Source of the DNA: Sipunculus nudus
Taxonomy: Eukaryota; Annelida; Sipuncula; Golfingiida; Sipunculidae
Direction: 5' to 3'
Assembly: GCA_026874595.1 (NCBI GenBank)
Contig: CM049309.1
Location: 19,471,576 to 19,535,575 of the forward strand
DNA length: 64,000 nucleotides
The position numbers were made by a program, and so were the translations under genes. The number at the start of each line of letters is the position of its first letter. The stretch's first letter is position 1. Shown here piece after piece: positions 52,561-64,000 of this stretch. Under the pieces are notes generated by a model. The model worked only from the letters and a program-made list of their open reading frames with translations. It did not search any database and had not been told where the DNA came from.

Positions 52561-55500
52561 TAATTTTTTTTTTACCTCAAACATAAATGGATGTCCCCCG
52601 GGGACCATCCCCTCCACCAGTCGGAGGGCGATATCTTACTTATATTACGGAATTGGATTTTGCTGAAAATCATTGCACAGGTAAACGTGAGCGATTAAGC
52701 CGGACTTCAAAGTTTCTGGCTCTGAAACGGTTACAATTTCTGGCCAGATAATGGAACGCAGCCAGACTGAGAGACAATGGACAAATGATTTATCTTTACA
52801 ATTTAGTTAAATAAGTTGATCCATTAAATCAACGGCGATCAGTTAATTTTTTTAAACGGATAAAACTACTAACGATCAATATATAAGTATATAAACCATG
52901 TTCGAGGGCTATCAATAACAATCAACTGCTTGTAAACCCAGTTGTTTAAATCTGGCAGTCTAAAAGAACAAATTTTGCATAATATATTGGTAGCACCAAT
53001 CCTTGTTCAAAGGATGAAACTATCCATTGTCCATGGACGACCAAAGTTTCGGGACAATAAATGGACTCATTGCCGATAAACTGTAATAACCTAGTGATCT
53101 AAATATTTAATAAAAATGGATACAATATTATAGAAATGTAGACGGCCTAACCAGTCTTTTTTAACTGCTAACGTGTTACCGTAATTGAATTGCAATCCAA
53201 GTTTCAGGACAATCCATGAACACCTTGCCGAAAAACGGAAATAAAAATTCAAGTAAATGCGTTTATAAAAATTGAATAAAAATATATGGTAATGCTAGAC
53301 TCCTTAAACTGATTAAAACTGTCCATGATCAGTGAACATAACAAATTAAATTAAAAGGAAATCCATGAATGTCCACTGTTACAATGAGATTCATATACAA
53401 TTGTTAAATTCGGCAGTTGGAAAAAAATATGAAAAAGAGAGAAAATATAGACGGATCAAATGGTGTCAAAATGTCCTTTAGTTCAATATTCTTACCAAGT
53501 TTCGGAACAAAACATGAATCGATATCTGGCAAACATCATCTGCAGTTTGCCGCTCTGAAACCCATTATTGAACTTTCATCTGAATAAAAACATAATATTT
53601 TATAATAATCAATAGCTAATTTCATTATTATGTCTGTGCTTCTGTACCATAATAAATGATGGACCGATGGCTGAAATGTGTCATATATAGAAACAAATGA
53701 AAATATAGATATAATTTGTAGCTCACGTTACCTGTCTTATGTAACAAAATTTTAACATCCGATAGTTTAGGAAGTTTGGTCGAACCATCCATGATCAATT
53801 TGACCTTTTTTTAAGTACTTTAATTAAAAGAGACTGAATCTGAAGGTCTGAAACTTTCCACCTGTAAAAATAATAATATATTTAGGTCATAACTTCAGTG
53901 CTAAAAAGCAAGTATTGTTTTATCTTTGATTCGAGCTCGTTTACTTCATCAAACGTGAAAAATACTATAGATACCTATAATTCATCTGTTGCTGTTAATT
54001 TTTGCATGATGCTTATACAAAAACAACCTTTAGGTACAATAATTCGGTTCATAACTTGACTAACAAGTTTATGCTCATTAAAAAATATTCGTTTTAGACC
54101 AATTTTACTAAAAATATGACTTAGGCAGTATTAAATTGGGTTAATTTGCCGCATTGTTTGTGATATGCCCAAAGCGGCAGCAGAAAGCGGTATGCGGGAT
54201 GAGAAATGCGGTATAAAATCGTGTGGGCCATTTACATTTACGGTAAAACACTGCGTTATGGGACTGGTGATATAAAAAATCTGGGTCAAATACATGGTAA
54301 CCCGGTCTCGTGGTCGCTGTACCGCCCTAGGTAAGCGGATCCAATTCTCCAGACCACGAACTCCATGCCTCATACCGCATTCGGGATATTGCATACCGCG
54401 TGCCAAGTATAAACATAACTTTACAATCTGCGAGTGGGTTATCAGTAACATAATTTTCTTGCATGTTTTGTAAATGTCATATATTCCCAGGGATATTTTA
54501 TTTCAGAATTAATTATTGCATCAGCATGGATATTTCGTAAAAAAAGAAGCATTTTTACATCCAGACCTCATTGACAACTAACGCCATCTGTAGTTTAAAG
54601 AGGAAACTACGTGTATTGTCAAACACTGTTCAGTTTTCACAAAATACAATAAGGTGATTAAAAAGGCAAAAAGGAATACTCAAATTTAAAATTTAGATTG
54701 AATGATCTCTATACAGATGATGAGGCTGAAATAAACAGTCTGACATGTGAACCAGTGCAGTGAAAGTTTTTTTTTTATCTCAATTGACTATATATCTGTG
54801 GTCCTTTGTCCGTTATTCTTTTCTTCTGTCCATGGTCCCGTCTGTTAGACTGGCACGTACAGTAGGACAGACGAATCCGAAATATTAGATGTTCTTGGTT
54901 CTCCTACCAACTTGAAACCGAAAACTTGGTCATTCCATAGAGAAATAGAGGGGAACCCTTCAGTTTCCATTTAAAAACTATTGTTACACGCCAAGACTGT
55001 CCAATATCAAAACCACTTTCATGTTTTAACTAATATTTTGCGAACATTTTCCCTCTATATACTTATTATGAATATGCAAAAACTTATATAAATGTTGCTT
55101 AATTTGTAGACGTAATTGACCAAAACATAATGTAACTACTCGATCAGATCAACAGGAAAGATAATTATTCCCTTAACATATCACTTTTGGAGCTAGGAGG
55201 TTTGGTTCAAAGGATATAACTGTATTTAATTTAAATTCAATTGTATACCAGAAATTATGTCAGAATTTTTGTGTTATTTTTTAGTTATCAGTTTAAATAT
55301 AAAATCACTTTTTTCCTATAAGCACCGATTTAAATTTGATACCATGCACAAATCAGCTTTTAAACTATGATATAAGGAAGCGACTGATCAAGAACTGGAG
55401 ATTTTATTGACGTTTTTTAAAGACTATGCCATAACGTAATGTATTGTTTAGAACAGGTCAGGCAACTCCGGGGGGGGGGGGGGGTGTACATTGCAGTGAG

Positions 55501-55919
55501 TTGTTGCCACCTGCCTTTCTGTCAGCTGGGCCATCTCCGAGTGACAGTCTTTCCATAAACACAGGGACCATGTAGTATCACCCGCCCCCCCCGCCCGCCC
55601 GACTTATCAGAGCATGTAAACAAAATTATTATTTATTTTAATAATGTTTACTTTTAACTCATATTTGTTTAAAAGACTAATAATACAACTTTGATTATAA
55701 TCGTTTATATTTAATTAATTTTTAATATATTTTGGTGTTTTAGTATTACATGTATAAGATTTTACAGTGTCAAACACACACATACACATCCACACACAGT
55801 ACAAAGAAAATCTTAAATATGATTCAAGAATTTAAGAACTATGTCTTGCTTTGATCAAACATCTTAAAGATACATTTCATTTATATCCCATGATGCTGCA
55901 CTTGACTGTATCAGATATT
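52561..55919. other. Gene-free stretch
   Basis: Mostly AT-rich DNA without recognised exons. At 54165-54410 GCGGTATGC and ATGCGGTAT phrases recur in inverted orientation and may be a small palindromic element. A G run (about 55470) and C runs (about 55581-55600) lie near the right end. Confidence 0.45.
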
Positions 55920-56470
55920 TTTTTCTCTATTTTTGAGACCTAAACAGATGCCATCATATGTTAACAGGGCACAAATTGTAACCGCTGGACTTAGAATCTT
56001 CTGTCTCGACTGCAGGGAGGCACATGAAAAGTCTCCTTGGAAACCTTGAATTAGGTCTCTGGTACCCATATTTTTCAAGCTATGGGGCTACGAAGTACCC
56101 CCCCCCCCCCCCAGAATAATGAAAAATTTAATACAAAAGCTCAAGTATCTGAACAACTAATGCATTGATCACCATGATTTTTTGCATGGATATTCATCAT
56201 GGAGTTTTTCATCAGTTTCTGCAGACTGGTGGTGCCATTTCTTTATCTACTATTTCTTTGTCTATTTTTGAGACCTTAAACGATGCGGTCATCTGTTAAC
56301 AGGCCTCAAATCGTGACAACTAGACCTAGAATCTTCTCACTTTACATACAGAGAGGTACATGAAAAGTCTCCTTGGAAACCTGAAATTAGATCTCTGTTA
56401 CCCATATTCTCTGAGCTATTGGGCTTATAAGCACCCCCATCATAATTAAAAATTTGATACCAAAGCAGGG
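55920..56470 (+). repeat. Dispersed GGCACAAATCGTAAC-family repeat, two tandem copies
   Basis: Well-preserved copies show AGGGCACAAATTGTAACCGC, AAGTCTCCTTGGAAACCT, AGCTATGGGGCT and TTAAAAATTTGATACCAAA, then TGATCACCATGATTTTTTGC. They give the clearest view of the family's unit of about 325 bp. Confidence 0.75.
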
Positions 56471-56499
56471 CACAGCCCAGTCGGGAATTTGACATCACG

Positions 56500-57420
56500 G
56501 TGATCTCACAATGGCATCACATATTATATCACATGACCTCATCGTGTGACCTCACTGTGACATGAAATCTGTAACCTAACACTAGTATCACAGTGATGTC
56601 ACACGCTTAGGTCACATGGTGATCATACTGTGACTTCATCCTGATATCTCTCTCTTGATGTCACAGAGATGTCACATGCTGATGTCACCACGACATCACA
56701 GATTAGGTCACACAGACCTCATGCTGTGACCTCACTGTGACATGAATTTTGTAACCTCACACTGGTGACACAGTGATGTCACATGCTTAGGTCACATGGT
56801 GATCATACTATGACTTCACCAAGTTCTGTCTATCTCGATGTCACAGTGATGTCACATGCTGATGTCACCACGACATCACAGATTAGCTCACACAGACCTC
56901 ATGCTGTGATCTCACTGTGACATGAGTTTTGTAACCTCACACTGGTGACTCAGTGATGTCACATGCTTAGATCACATGGTGAACATACTGTTATTTCACA
57001 ATGATCTGTCTATCTCGATGTCACAGAGATGTCACATGCTGATGTCACCACGACATCACAGATTAGCTCACACAGGCCTCATGCTGTGACCTCACTGTGA
57101 CATGAATTTTGTAACCTCACACTGGTGACACAGTGATGTCACATGCTTAGATCACATGGTTATCATACTGTGACTTCACCATGATCCGTCTATCTCGATG
57201 TCACGGAGATGTCACATGCTGTTGTCACCACAACATCACAGATTAGCTCACACAGACCTCATGCTGTGACCTCACTGTGACATGGATTTTGTAACCTCAC
57301 ACTGGTGACTCAGTGATGTCACGTGCTTAGGTCACATGGTGATACTGTAATTTCACCTTGATCGCACTCTCTTCATGTCACAGAGATGTCACATTCTGAG
57401 GTTACATGGTGATCATTTTT
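56500..57420. repeat. 180-bp satellite, about five copies
   Basis: The phrase CGACATCACAGATTAG starts at 56691, 56871 and 57051, and a one-base variant at 57231, exactly 180 bp apart each time. Units are rich in TGATGTCAC and GTGACATCA, which read as inverted copies of each other several times per unit. The left edge decays before 56520. No reading frame persists through units. Confidence 0.93.
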
Positions 57421-57435
57421 GTGATATCACCATGA

Positions 57436-57457
57436 CACCTCTTTCTCTCTGTCTGTA

Positions 57458-57531
<74 letters not shown>

Positions 57532-57532
57532 C
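57436..57532. repeat. (CTGT)n(CT)n(CA)n compound microsatellite
   Basis: CTGT tetramers pass into CT dinucleotides and then CA dinucleotides. It directly follows the 180-bp satellite. Confidence 0.92.
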
Positions 57533-57690
57533 CAATATGCAAAACATCCAAATCAGAAAAGACACATAAAATTATAAATTTATTTATTAAGGTTTCACAG
57601 TATGTCAGGTTGCACTGAATGTTACACACGACATATATGATATCGGAATACTACTCCTTTCACTTATTTGCTGCCCGCCTCAGTCCCGTA

Positions 57691-57810
57691 TTAGCATTGG
57701 CCAAAAAGACCTCTTTTTGTCTGGACACTTCTGATAGGACAGATGTTAGAAACATCCTCTCTGGCTCTTCTGGGCGTTATTCGATCTTCTTTGTTAAAAG
57801 TCTTCACAAG
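57691..57810 (-). CDS. Candidate terminal exon of an unidentified minus-strand gene
   Basis: On the minus strand a good acceptor (TGTTTTGTTTTAG) is followed by 39 open codons beginning LVKTFNKEDRITPRR and ending GLFGQC before TAA at 57691. Two overlapping AATAAA signals lie about 105 bp downstream (57579-57588). Another frame of the same segment is also open (FLTSVLSEVSRQKEVFLA), so the frame is uncertain. No upstream exon was found and the product is unrecognised. It could equally be a processed or repeat-borne remnant. Confidence 0.25.
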   Translation of the reverse strand, partial: LVKTFNKEDRITPRRAREDVSNICPIRSVQTKRGLFGQC

Positions 57811-58259
57811 CTAAAACAAAACAGCCGTAATTTGGTTTTGTGAAAATTATTTACACATGATAAAAGAATAAATTCAGTAGTATGGCTTTTTAAGATATAA
57901 ATGTCTCTAATCCCAATCGGCCTCCCCCAAAAGTTAATGAAAATATCTCCAAAGTTAGGGGGTTACATGAAATCATCCTAGATTTCTGTATATTAGATCT
58001 TGAAGATCAAGGTCACAAGTCACCAGTTTTCAAACACTTCTAACACTTGAAGGAAACATCTTGTGTGTCAAATCTGAGGAAAAATCTTCAGTACCTCATA
58101 TGTTCACAATTATCATAGATTTCCTCAGAATTAACCTCGTTCAGGGAATGGATGGATTATACTTGTTTCACATTTGAGGGGGAAAATGCGATACTTATGA
58201 TAAATTTATCTTGTTAACAAGAAATTCTTCTAATGACTGATGGCGGGACTATAAAATAA
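57811..58259. other. Gene-free stretch
   Basis: No recognisable feature. AT-rich. Confidence 0.4.
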
Positions 58260-58462
58260 GGGACCTATGTGTCACGGTGCGCATCTGAAGTTGACCAGGA
58301 AGATAAAATCTATAATAATAACAAAAAGCGATGTCTTGGAGGAAAAGGAAACATAGGCCATGGTTGGTTGACATGCTAGGTTTGTATTGATGAGTAAGGA
58401 ATAAGAGTGATAAAAAAAAAGATTGATCGCTATAGCTCAGATGACTTATAGTCAGCTGAGCT
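58260..58462 (+). repeat. Long dispersed repeat, short internally deleted copy
   Basis: It starts GGGACCTATGTGTCACGGTG and ends GACTTATAGTCAGCTGAGCT, so it has both ends of the 2-kb family found at 45427-48205 within only about 200 bp. It defines the family's boundaries. The right end is interrupted after GAGCT by the 3.5-kb GGAACC element. Confidence 0.75.
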
Positions 58463-61400
58463 GATAAAGGGTTCTAAGTGGAACCCATTTTGGTTCTTTG
58501 GCTTGTCACATATTTGGAACCCATCTTGGTTCCATGAGGAACCCTAAATGTAGGTTCCTTCTGGAACCCTCAAAATGGGTTCCCTCAGGAACCTTTCAGG
58601 TTCTGTAAATACATTTTTGGTTCCTTGAGGAAACTTGTAATGGGTTTAATTACTTTCGCTGGGTCTTTGCAAAACCATTATTAAGGCCCTTCTTTAAATT
58701 AACCAGGAATGGTTCTACACACATTAACTGGGTTCCTTGACTTATTTGTTCAGACAGGAACTTTGAAAGTTTATACATATTCTGGGTGAACCTATTACAC
58801 CAAAACCAGACAGGACCAATTCAAATTCTTTGCAGGGCAAGATAAAGGAACAGATCTTGCATGATTCCTCTTCCTTGGCGGAGGTATGCCCTCAAATGGC
58901 ATGTCATTCCACTTGGATATTATGACACTTTAATAGGGGACGCTTTTTTTTATCAAAGGGATAGTAACTGTAAACTGTAAAAAAAAACAAGAATAAAATA
59001 CGGAGGTAAACATACTTTATTTTACTATACACGAAACAATTCATATACTACATCTGTACAGTTCAGAACAAGCAAATGATTGGATGTAGCATTCAGGATT
59101 TCTCTCTTAGAATGGTGACACAGGGTACTACAGAAATCCTAAAATTGGTATTACCTCCTATATGTGTGCTTCAAAGTTTATGCTGCCGTAACTTTATAGA
59201 ATAGGTTTTCTATTTCCTTTTACACATTTAACAGTAAAAATCCTGATTAGTTGGTCCTGCTTGGGCCAGTTGAGGCTTATAGTGCAATATACGCAGCCAT
59301 CAATTTCATATTCGTTTAAACGTGGCTCTGCATCAACTTTCTCCGTGAATACTATCAGCAAAGATGAAAGCATGACATGATTCTTCTGCTATCGATTCTA
59401 TAACACCAGCATCATTGTTGATTTGGCAGCATATGGCAGGACATCGTAGGTTAATATCAACCAACTGCATAATAGCCTGTCAAAGAGACAATTTAAATTT
59501 TCGATTGTAAGCAAAGCAATTAGATGAATTTGACTTGACATTTTTACTGTAATATTATTCTCTTTTCAATTATTGAATGGGACATTCTCAAATTAAAAGC
59601 CAAGCAGTTTTACAAAGTTCTTTTGAATAAAGTGTAATTGATGTAAAAATAATAAAACTGTTTCAAATGAGAAAACTCAAAGTAGGTGAAGTGTGCTTAT
59701 AAACATTATTAAACACATTTCAAAATAAAGAATTAAATATATTAACAAATTCTATAATGAGTTTAGCCATACGCAATGTGTGTGACTACCTTCATTCACA
59801 ATCAGATAAAAAACAGCAAATGTGGCTGGCTTCACACTCGATGTGAATGTGCCTACCATCACTCCCTATTAGATATCAGGTGAAATGTGATTATCTTCAC
59901 TCAGTAAGTGCCTGCCTTCACTCGCAGCTGAATAATGAAAGCAAATGTGGCTGGCTTCACAGTCGATGTGAATGTGCCTACCTTCACTCCCTTTAAGGTA
60001 TCAAGAGGAAATTTGGTTGCTTTCACTCAGTATGTGCCTGCCTTCACTCCCTGTTAGACATTAACAGTTAATGCGCTGGCCTCATATACACTAAATGCAT
60101 GTGCCAAACTTCATTTTTAACAAAGCTCAGATGACTTCAAGAAGATAATAAAGCCGATCATATCGGTCTAGGACAAATGACACGTGTTATAGACAATCAT
60201 AAAATATATAATAAATGTATGGTTTATGACAATCTGCTCAGAGCTGGTTTTCTTGTTGCTGGGACGTTTGTTGTTATTTTAAATGCTGCATGCGTTTTTG
60301 CACTTGGCAAGATAATTTGCTTTGATACTACCACCATGACAAATTTCAACATTTCGTCTTCAGCTGTTCATACTTCATAATTGGTCTTTTGTTTAGCGAA
60401 GAGTCTTCACTAACCCTGAAAATATAGAAAAATATTTATTTAGATTGAGCGGATGTGAATTGTGACATCATTTTTTTTAAATCAATGGAGTTACCTACGA
60501 ATCAGTGTGACACAATTGTTTGTAACATTTTTGGAGAAATGTATTGCAAATTTCAGGAATTTAAAAATATATGTCTGCATAAACCTTTATTCAATTTCAT
60601 ACTTATACCCCCCCCCCCCAAAAAAAATAATAAAAAAAAAACTTGTTGGCAATTTCAAATTAAACTCTGCAAGATGACAGAAAAAGAAAGCACAACTTCA
60701 CTTTCCAAGGCAAAATGCTGAATGATGAGCTAATGAAGCCTGTAAGTATTTAAAAAAATTAAAGTTTAAGATGTCACCATTTTAATCAAACAATGGATAA
60801 ATATGAGATCAAAATGAATTGCAAACCCGAGCATGATTTTGTTGGGAAATATATGGTTTATTTTTGTACAAATTTGAAGCAACTTTGTAAAATGTTACAA
60901 CTATTACACCATATTCTTTGAGATCTCTGGCCAAGCCATTAAGCAAGTTAAAAAGAATTATTGTGTGAAAATGGCAAAAAAATAAATAGTATATACATTC
61001 AAATCATATATTTTGTAATCATTAATATTTATTTATTATTTATTTGTTCATAACATGGGACACAAGGTAGAAGATGTCCTAATAAGATCCATAATATTTG
61101 TGGTACTGTATTAATTTCCCATAATATTTGAGACAGCATTTTTGGTAAAAATAAATAGTACTTCTTTGAATAAAGCCCATTTTCTACTGTGTTTATATCT
61201 TAAAATTGGTCACTTATTGTTACCACATTTTCTTCGATAAATATTTCTATTGCATTTCGAATAAATTATGTTCTGCTCATAGTGAAATTTGATTACATCA
61301 TGTTCTGCTGTAAGACAGGCAGCTGGTCAAACATGGCGGAAAAGTCAAAAGTGAATGTTGTCTGCATGGGAGGGTATTCTAAAGGTATTCGCTGTACAGC

Positions 61401-61982
61401 AGGCCTAGCTGGGCCTTCATTGAAACAAACTGTATACACAGCAATGTCATACTCCTACATACAGGCCGGCAATAAACATGTTCGACCTCCTGAATCTTCA
61501 CACTACTAGTGGGCCGTAATTTATCCCTCCAGCAGGAAGCCTGCCATCTTGTCATTACGGGTCTATTAAGGTCACCGATGGCCAGGACTGACCAGCACAA
61601 CAGATAGACAATTAAAGCCAGTCCAGCAGATAAACCTGCTGATAATAAAATATTTCAGTCGGGTCTGCTTCCAACAATTTTATAAATCAATATCAAATAG
61701 TTTCTGTTAGTTAAATGATCTTTAACTTATCTGATTTTCAAATATTCTTCAGTGCTGTGCCCTTTCCACATTCAGCTTCTTTTAGCAAAGAAAACACGGG
61801 TATCGTGTATCATGCGCAAAAGGTCATATGACTCCGTCTAAGGAACCCTTCACGTGGCTGTGGAACCTGCTTTATTGAAAAGAATGCCGTCGCTTGCACA
61901 GAATCATTTTAACGCATACAGAACCACCAAGTTTCCACCTGAAACTACAGAGTTCCCCAGGGATGCCTATGGAACCCTTATC
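58463..61982. mobile_element. Probable 3.5-kb DNA transposon with GGAACC/GGTTCC subterminal repeats
   Basis: The left end GATAAAGGGTTCTAAG mirrors the right end, whose complement is GATAAGGGTTCCATAG. The first 200 bp and last 190 bp are crowded with GGAACC and GGTTCC motifs in both orientations. The left flank is the end of a dispersed repeat (...CTGAGCT) and the right flank continues it (GCTAAGAGTG, compared with GCTAAAAATG in the uninterrupted copy at 48199). This implies a 3-bp GCT target duplication. Decayed coding pieces lie inside on the minus strand. Confidence 0.55.
59281..59479 (-). pseudogene. Decayed coding segment inside the GGAACC element
   Basis: After an acceptor-like CTTTGACAG, one frame reads AIMQLVDINLRCPAICCQIN and continues to AFIFADSIHGE, then stops. 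A neighbouring frame continues directly as KVDAEPRLNEYEIDGCVYC and TISLNWPKQDQ. A single frameshift would link them into a continuous segment of about 80 residues. A polyadenylation hexamer lies further downstream near 59010. It is probably a relic of the transposon's protein; the family is unrecognised. Confidence 0.35.
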
Positions 61983-62239
61983 GCTAAGAGTGTATTACAT
62001 AACCTGTCATGACTGGTGCTGGCATGGCCTTGCAATACACAACATAGGTTTCAATGGACACATTATATTATGTAAACCTTTGTTTTTATTGTAAAGGTTG
62101 ATATGAATTCATACAATTCATGTTTTTATTTCAGTTAATAAATATTTAACATGCCCATCTCAAATTCATTCTTTATTGTATAATTTACTGGATGTTCTGA
62201 TCCATGTATTTTAATGATCTAAATACATGTATTAAACAA

Positions 62240-64000
62240 GGGACCCATGGGTCACTGTGCTCAGCTGAAGTTGAACTTGAAGGTAAAAATCTAAAATAAC
62301 ATCAAATGGAGATAAAGTGTAAGAGGAAGAGGTAATATAGGCTATGGTTGGTTTATATGATTGGTTTGTATTGATGAGCAAGAAATTGATGCAAATAATA
62401 TTATCTGACCTGACCCTGTGTTTCCTAATATTGAAACTGAAGCAAGTGAGCAGTTTATGAACAAATGATCTGTACTATTACCATGATCATTAGTTGGCTT
62501 TTTGATTAACTGTTGACATTTCAGTAGTTTACACATTTGTTTAATTGAATCTATTTTTTGCATAATATATATTATTAAATATATATGGATTTTTTTTTAT
62601 TTTATGAAATATATACAGTTGAAATATAACTAATTAACAACATAAATACAGGGTAAATAAAGGCTGATCTCCAATTCTGCCGAGGCAGGAAAATAATGAA
62701 CAAATGTTTGTATTAGATCCTCATTTTTTTATCACATCAAATTTTTTTTATTATAAGATTACATTTCTATACATAACCAATATAACATATATAACTGAAT
62801 ATAAAAGTTGATTCATAATTCTCGATTGCATTTTCATAAATCTCAATCTTGTCAGATAACACCACATCATGCATACAAATGTTTATTTATTTTTTACCAC
62901 AAAAATATATCTTTTAATCTGCAAATCAATAAATATATAAAAATAATACTTGATTTAGATTTCAAAATTTTAAATTGAGTCTTTATTTATCCATAATGTG
63001 CTTCATATTTTATAAATTTAAGCATACTGATGGGTTAAATTATATTTGTTATAATCATTTAAAAGAAAACTGATTTCTTTAAAAATGCTACATTAACACA
63101 ACATGGCATCTTCTGGATTACATCTTTTTCAAGGAAAGTTTTTGTATATTGGAGTAGAAACAGCATTACAATTTAGGAGATACAGTGAAAACAATAACAA
63201 TTACAACATAACACTTGGTGGGTTGGGTTCGGGGGGGGGGGGGGGGGGATTCGGGTGGTGATATGAAAATAACAGTACTCCTGTCACAGCAGGGGATCTC
63301 CCCCAGTGACTGTAACAAATCAGAAACTCTGGCATAGCTGACTTCCAGTGACCTGGAGTGGAACCCTGCATCTGTAATCTGTTATCAAAGCAAATGACTA
63401 CAATAGAGCCTCAAGAAAAAAATAAATAACAAGTCTAATTTTCAATCTTTTTTCCAATTTCTAGATTCAAACAAATAAAATACTTATGTTTACACGCTGT
63501 GAAAATTAAATCAGTGGTACTTAAAGGAAAAAAAGTGCCATGGTCAAAGTTGGGCAAAATTTAAGTTACTCATTTTATTTTTATGCTAATAACTTAAAAA
63601 AAAATACAAAATTCAGATCTAATTTTTGGTAAACAATTAAATCTTAATTAAACATAGAAATATACTTGGGAAAATAGACTCTAGTTTCAAAATTTTTCAT
63701 GTTAAGTGAGTAAATATTTTTCCTGATTTTTTATAAAGTCTATTATGTTTGGACCCATAACTTTAAAAAAATTATACTTAATAGACTTAATTTCTGGCAT
63801 GTACACAGGAACTATATAGAGGAATATTCATGTTAAATATTAGGAAAAACAGATGAGTGGTTTTGATATTAGGCATTTGTTCCTTAATTTCTCAAAGGAA
63901 CGAAGTCGCAAAGACCCAGTTTTCGGCTTGGTAGGAGATCTTGGGGACATCTAACATTATGCCGAATTTTGGATTCCTAGGTCTAAACGTGCCAGATCTA
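62240..64000 (+). repeat. Long dispersed repeat, copy 2 (cut by window end)
   Basis: It begins GGGACCCATGGGTCACTGTG and follows copy 1 (45427-48205) block by block, but without the hAT insertion: a single ATTTCTAT stands at 62763-62770. A G run of about 19 bases lies at 63231-63249, where copy 1 has a shorter one at 47809. It runs into the window edge before its expected CTCAGCTGAGCT end. Confidence 0.8.

Noticed and set aside
54131-54451. 106-codon minus-strand frame
   Set aside because: It overlaps inverted GCGGTATGC repeats, shows no recognisable motif, and has no plausible splice context or conserved composition.
61282-61509. 75-codon plus-strand frame
   Set aside because: It has no recognisable motif and lies inside the GGAACC element. 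The antisense frame is equally open.

Overview
The window is a stretch of animal (metazoan) nuclear genome. It has long introns with GT-AG borders, one minor-spliceosome (U12-type) intron, AATAAA polyadenylation signals, many microsatellites, and a dense population of eukaryotic transposable elements (DIRS-type retrotransposon, CR1/L2-like and other LINE pieces, hAT and pogo-like elements, tRNA-derived SINEs). No prokaryotic gene organisation is present. The repeat style suggests a marine invertebrate, possibly a mollusc, but that is an impression and not a demonstrated identification.

One protein-coding gene can be assembled with confidence. It is on the minus strand, has 11 coding exons between 49106 (ATG) and 22850 (stop), and encodes 503 residues. 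It is an orthologue of the tetratricopeptide-repeat protein TTC23/TTC23L. All exon phases join without a break, and the order of recognisable TPR segments follows the vertebrate family. The fourth intron has a perfect U12-type 5' splice site (ATATCCTTTC) and a near-perfect U12 branch site, and the reading frame implies an unusual AT-AA intron.

The most striking structure is in intron 5 of this gene. About 4.6 kb of minisatellite (34737-40172, some 80 units of 52 or about 66 bp) is built from the 3' end of coding exon 5 plus its own 5' splice site. The intron therefore carries dozens of copies of a near-consensus splice donor with the last codons of the exon. A CR1/L2-like LINE later inserted into the array with a 5-bp target duplication. 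A second, independent tandem duplication in the same gene (38 bp x 2, 23988-24063) also spans an exon/5' splice-site border, at exon 10.

Layout: 1-22.0 kb has no recognisable gene and holds nested DNA transposons, microsatellites and dispersed repeats. 22.0-49.1 kb is the TTC23-like gene, whose introns carry pogo-like MITEs, a decayed DIRS retrotransposon with complete inverted termini and internal complementary region (27733-31323), a LINE remnant, and a 2-kb dispersed repeat containing an hAT insertion. 49.1-64 kb is again largely repeats: a 180-bp satellite (56.5-57.4 kb), a 3.5-kb DNA transposon rich in GGAACC/GGTTCC palindromes (58463-61982), and a second copy of the 2-kb dispersed repeat. 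That second copy shows the empty target site of the hAT insertion. A short minus-strand terminal exon with a poly(A) signal near 57.7 kb may belong to another gene, but this is weak.
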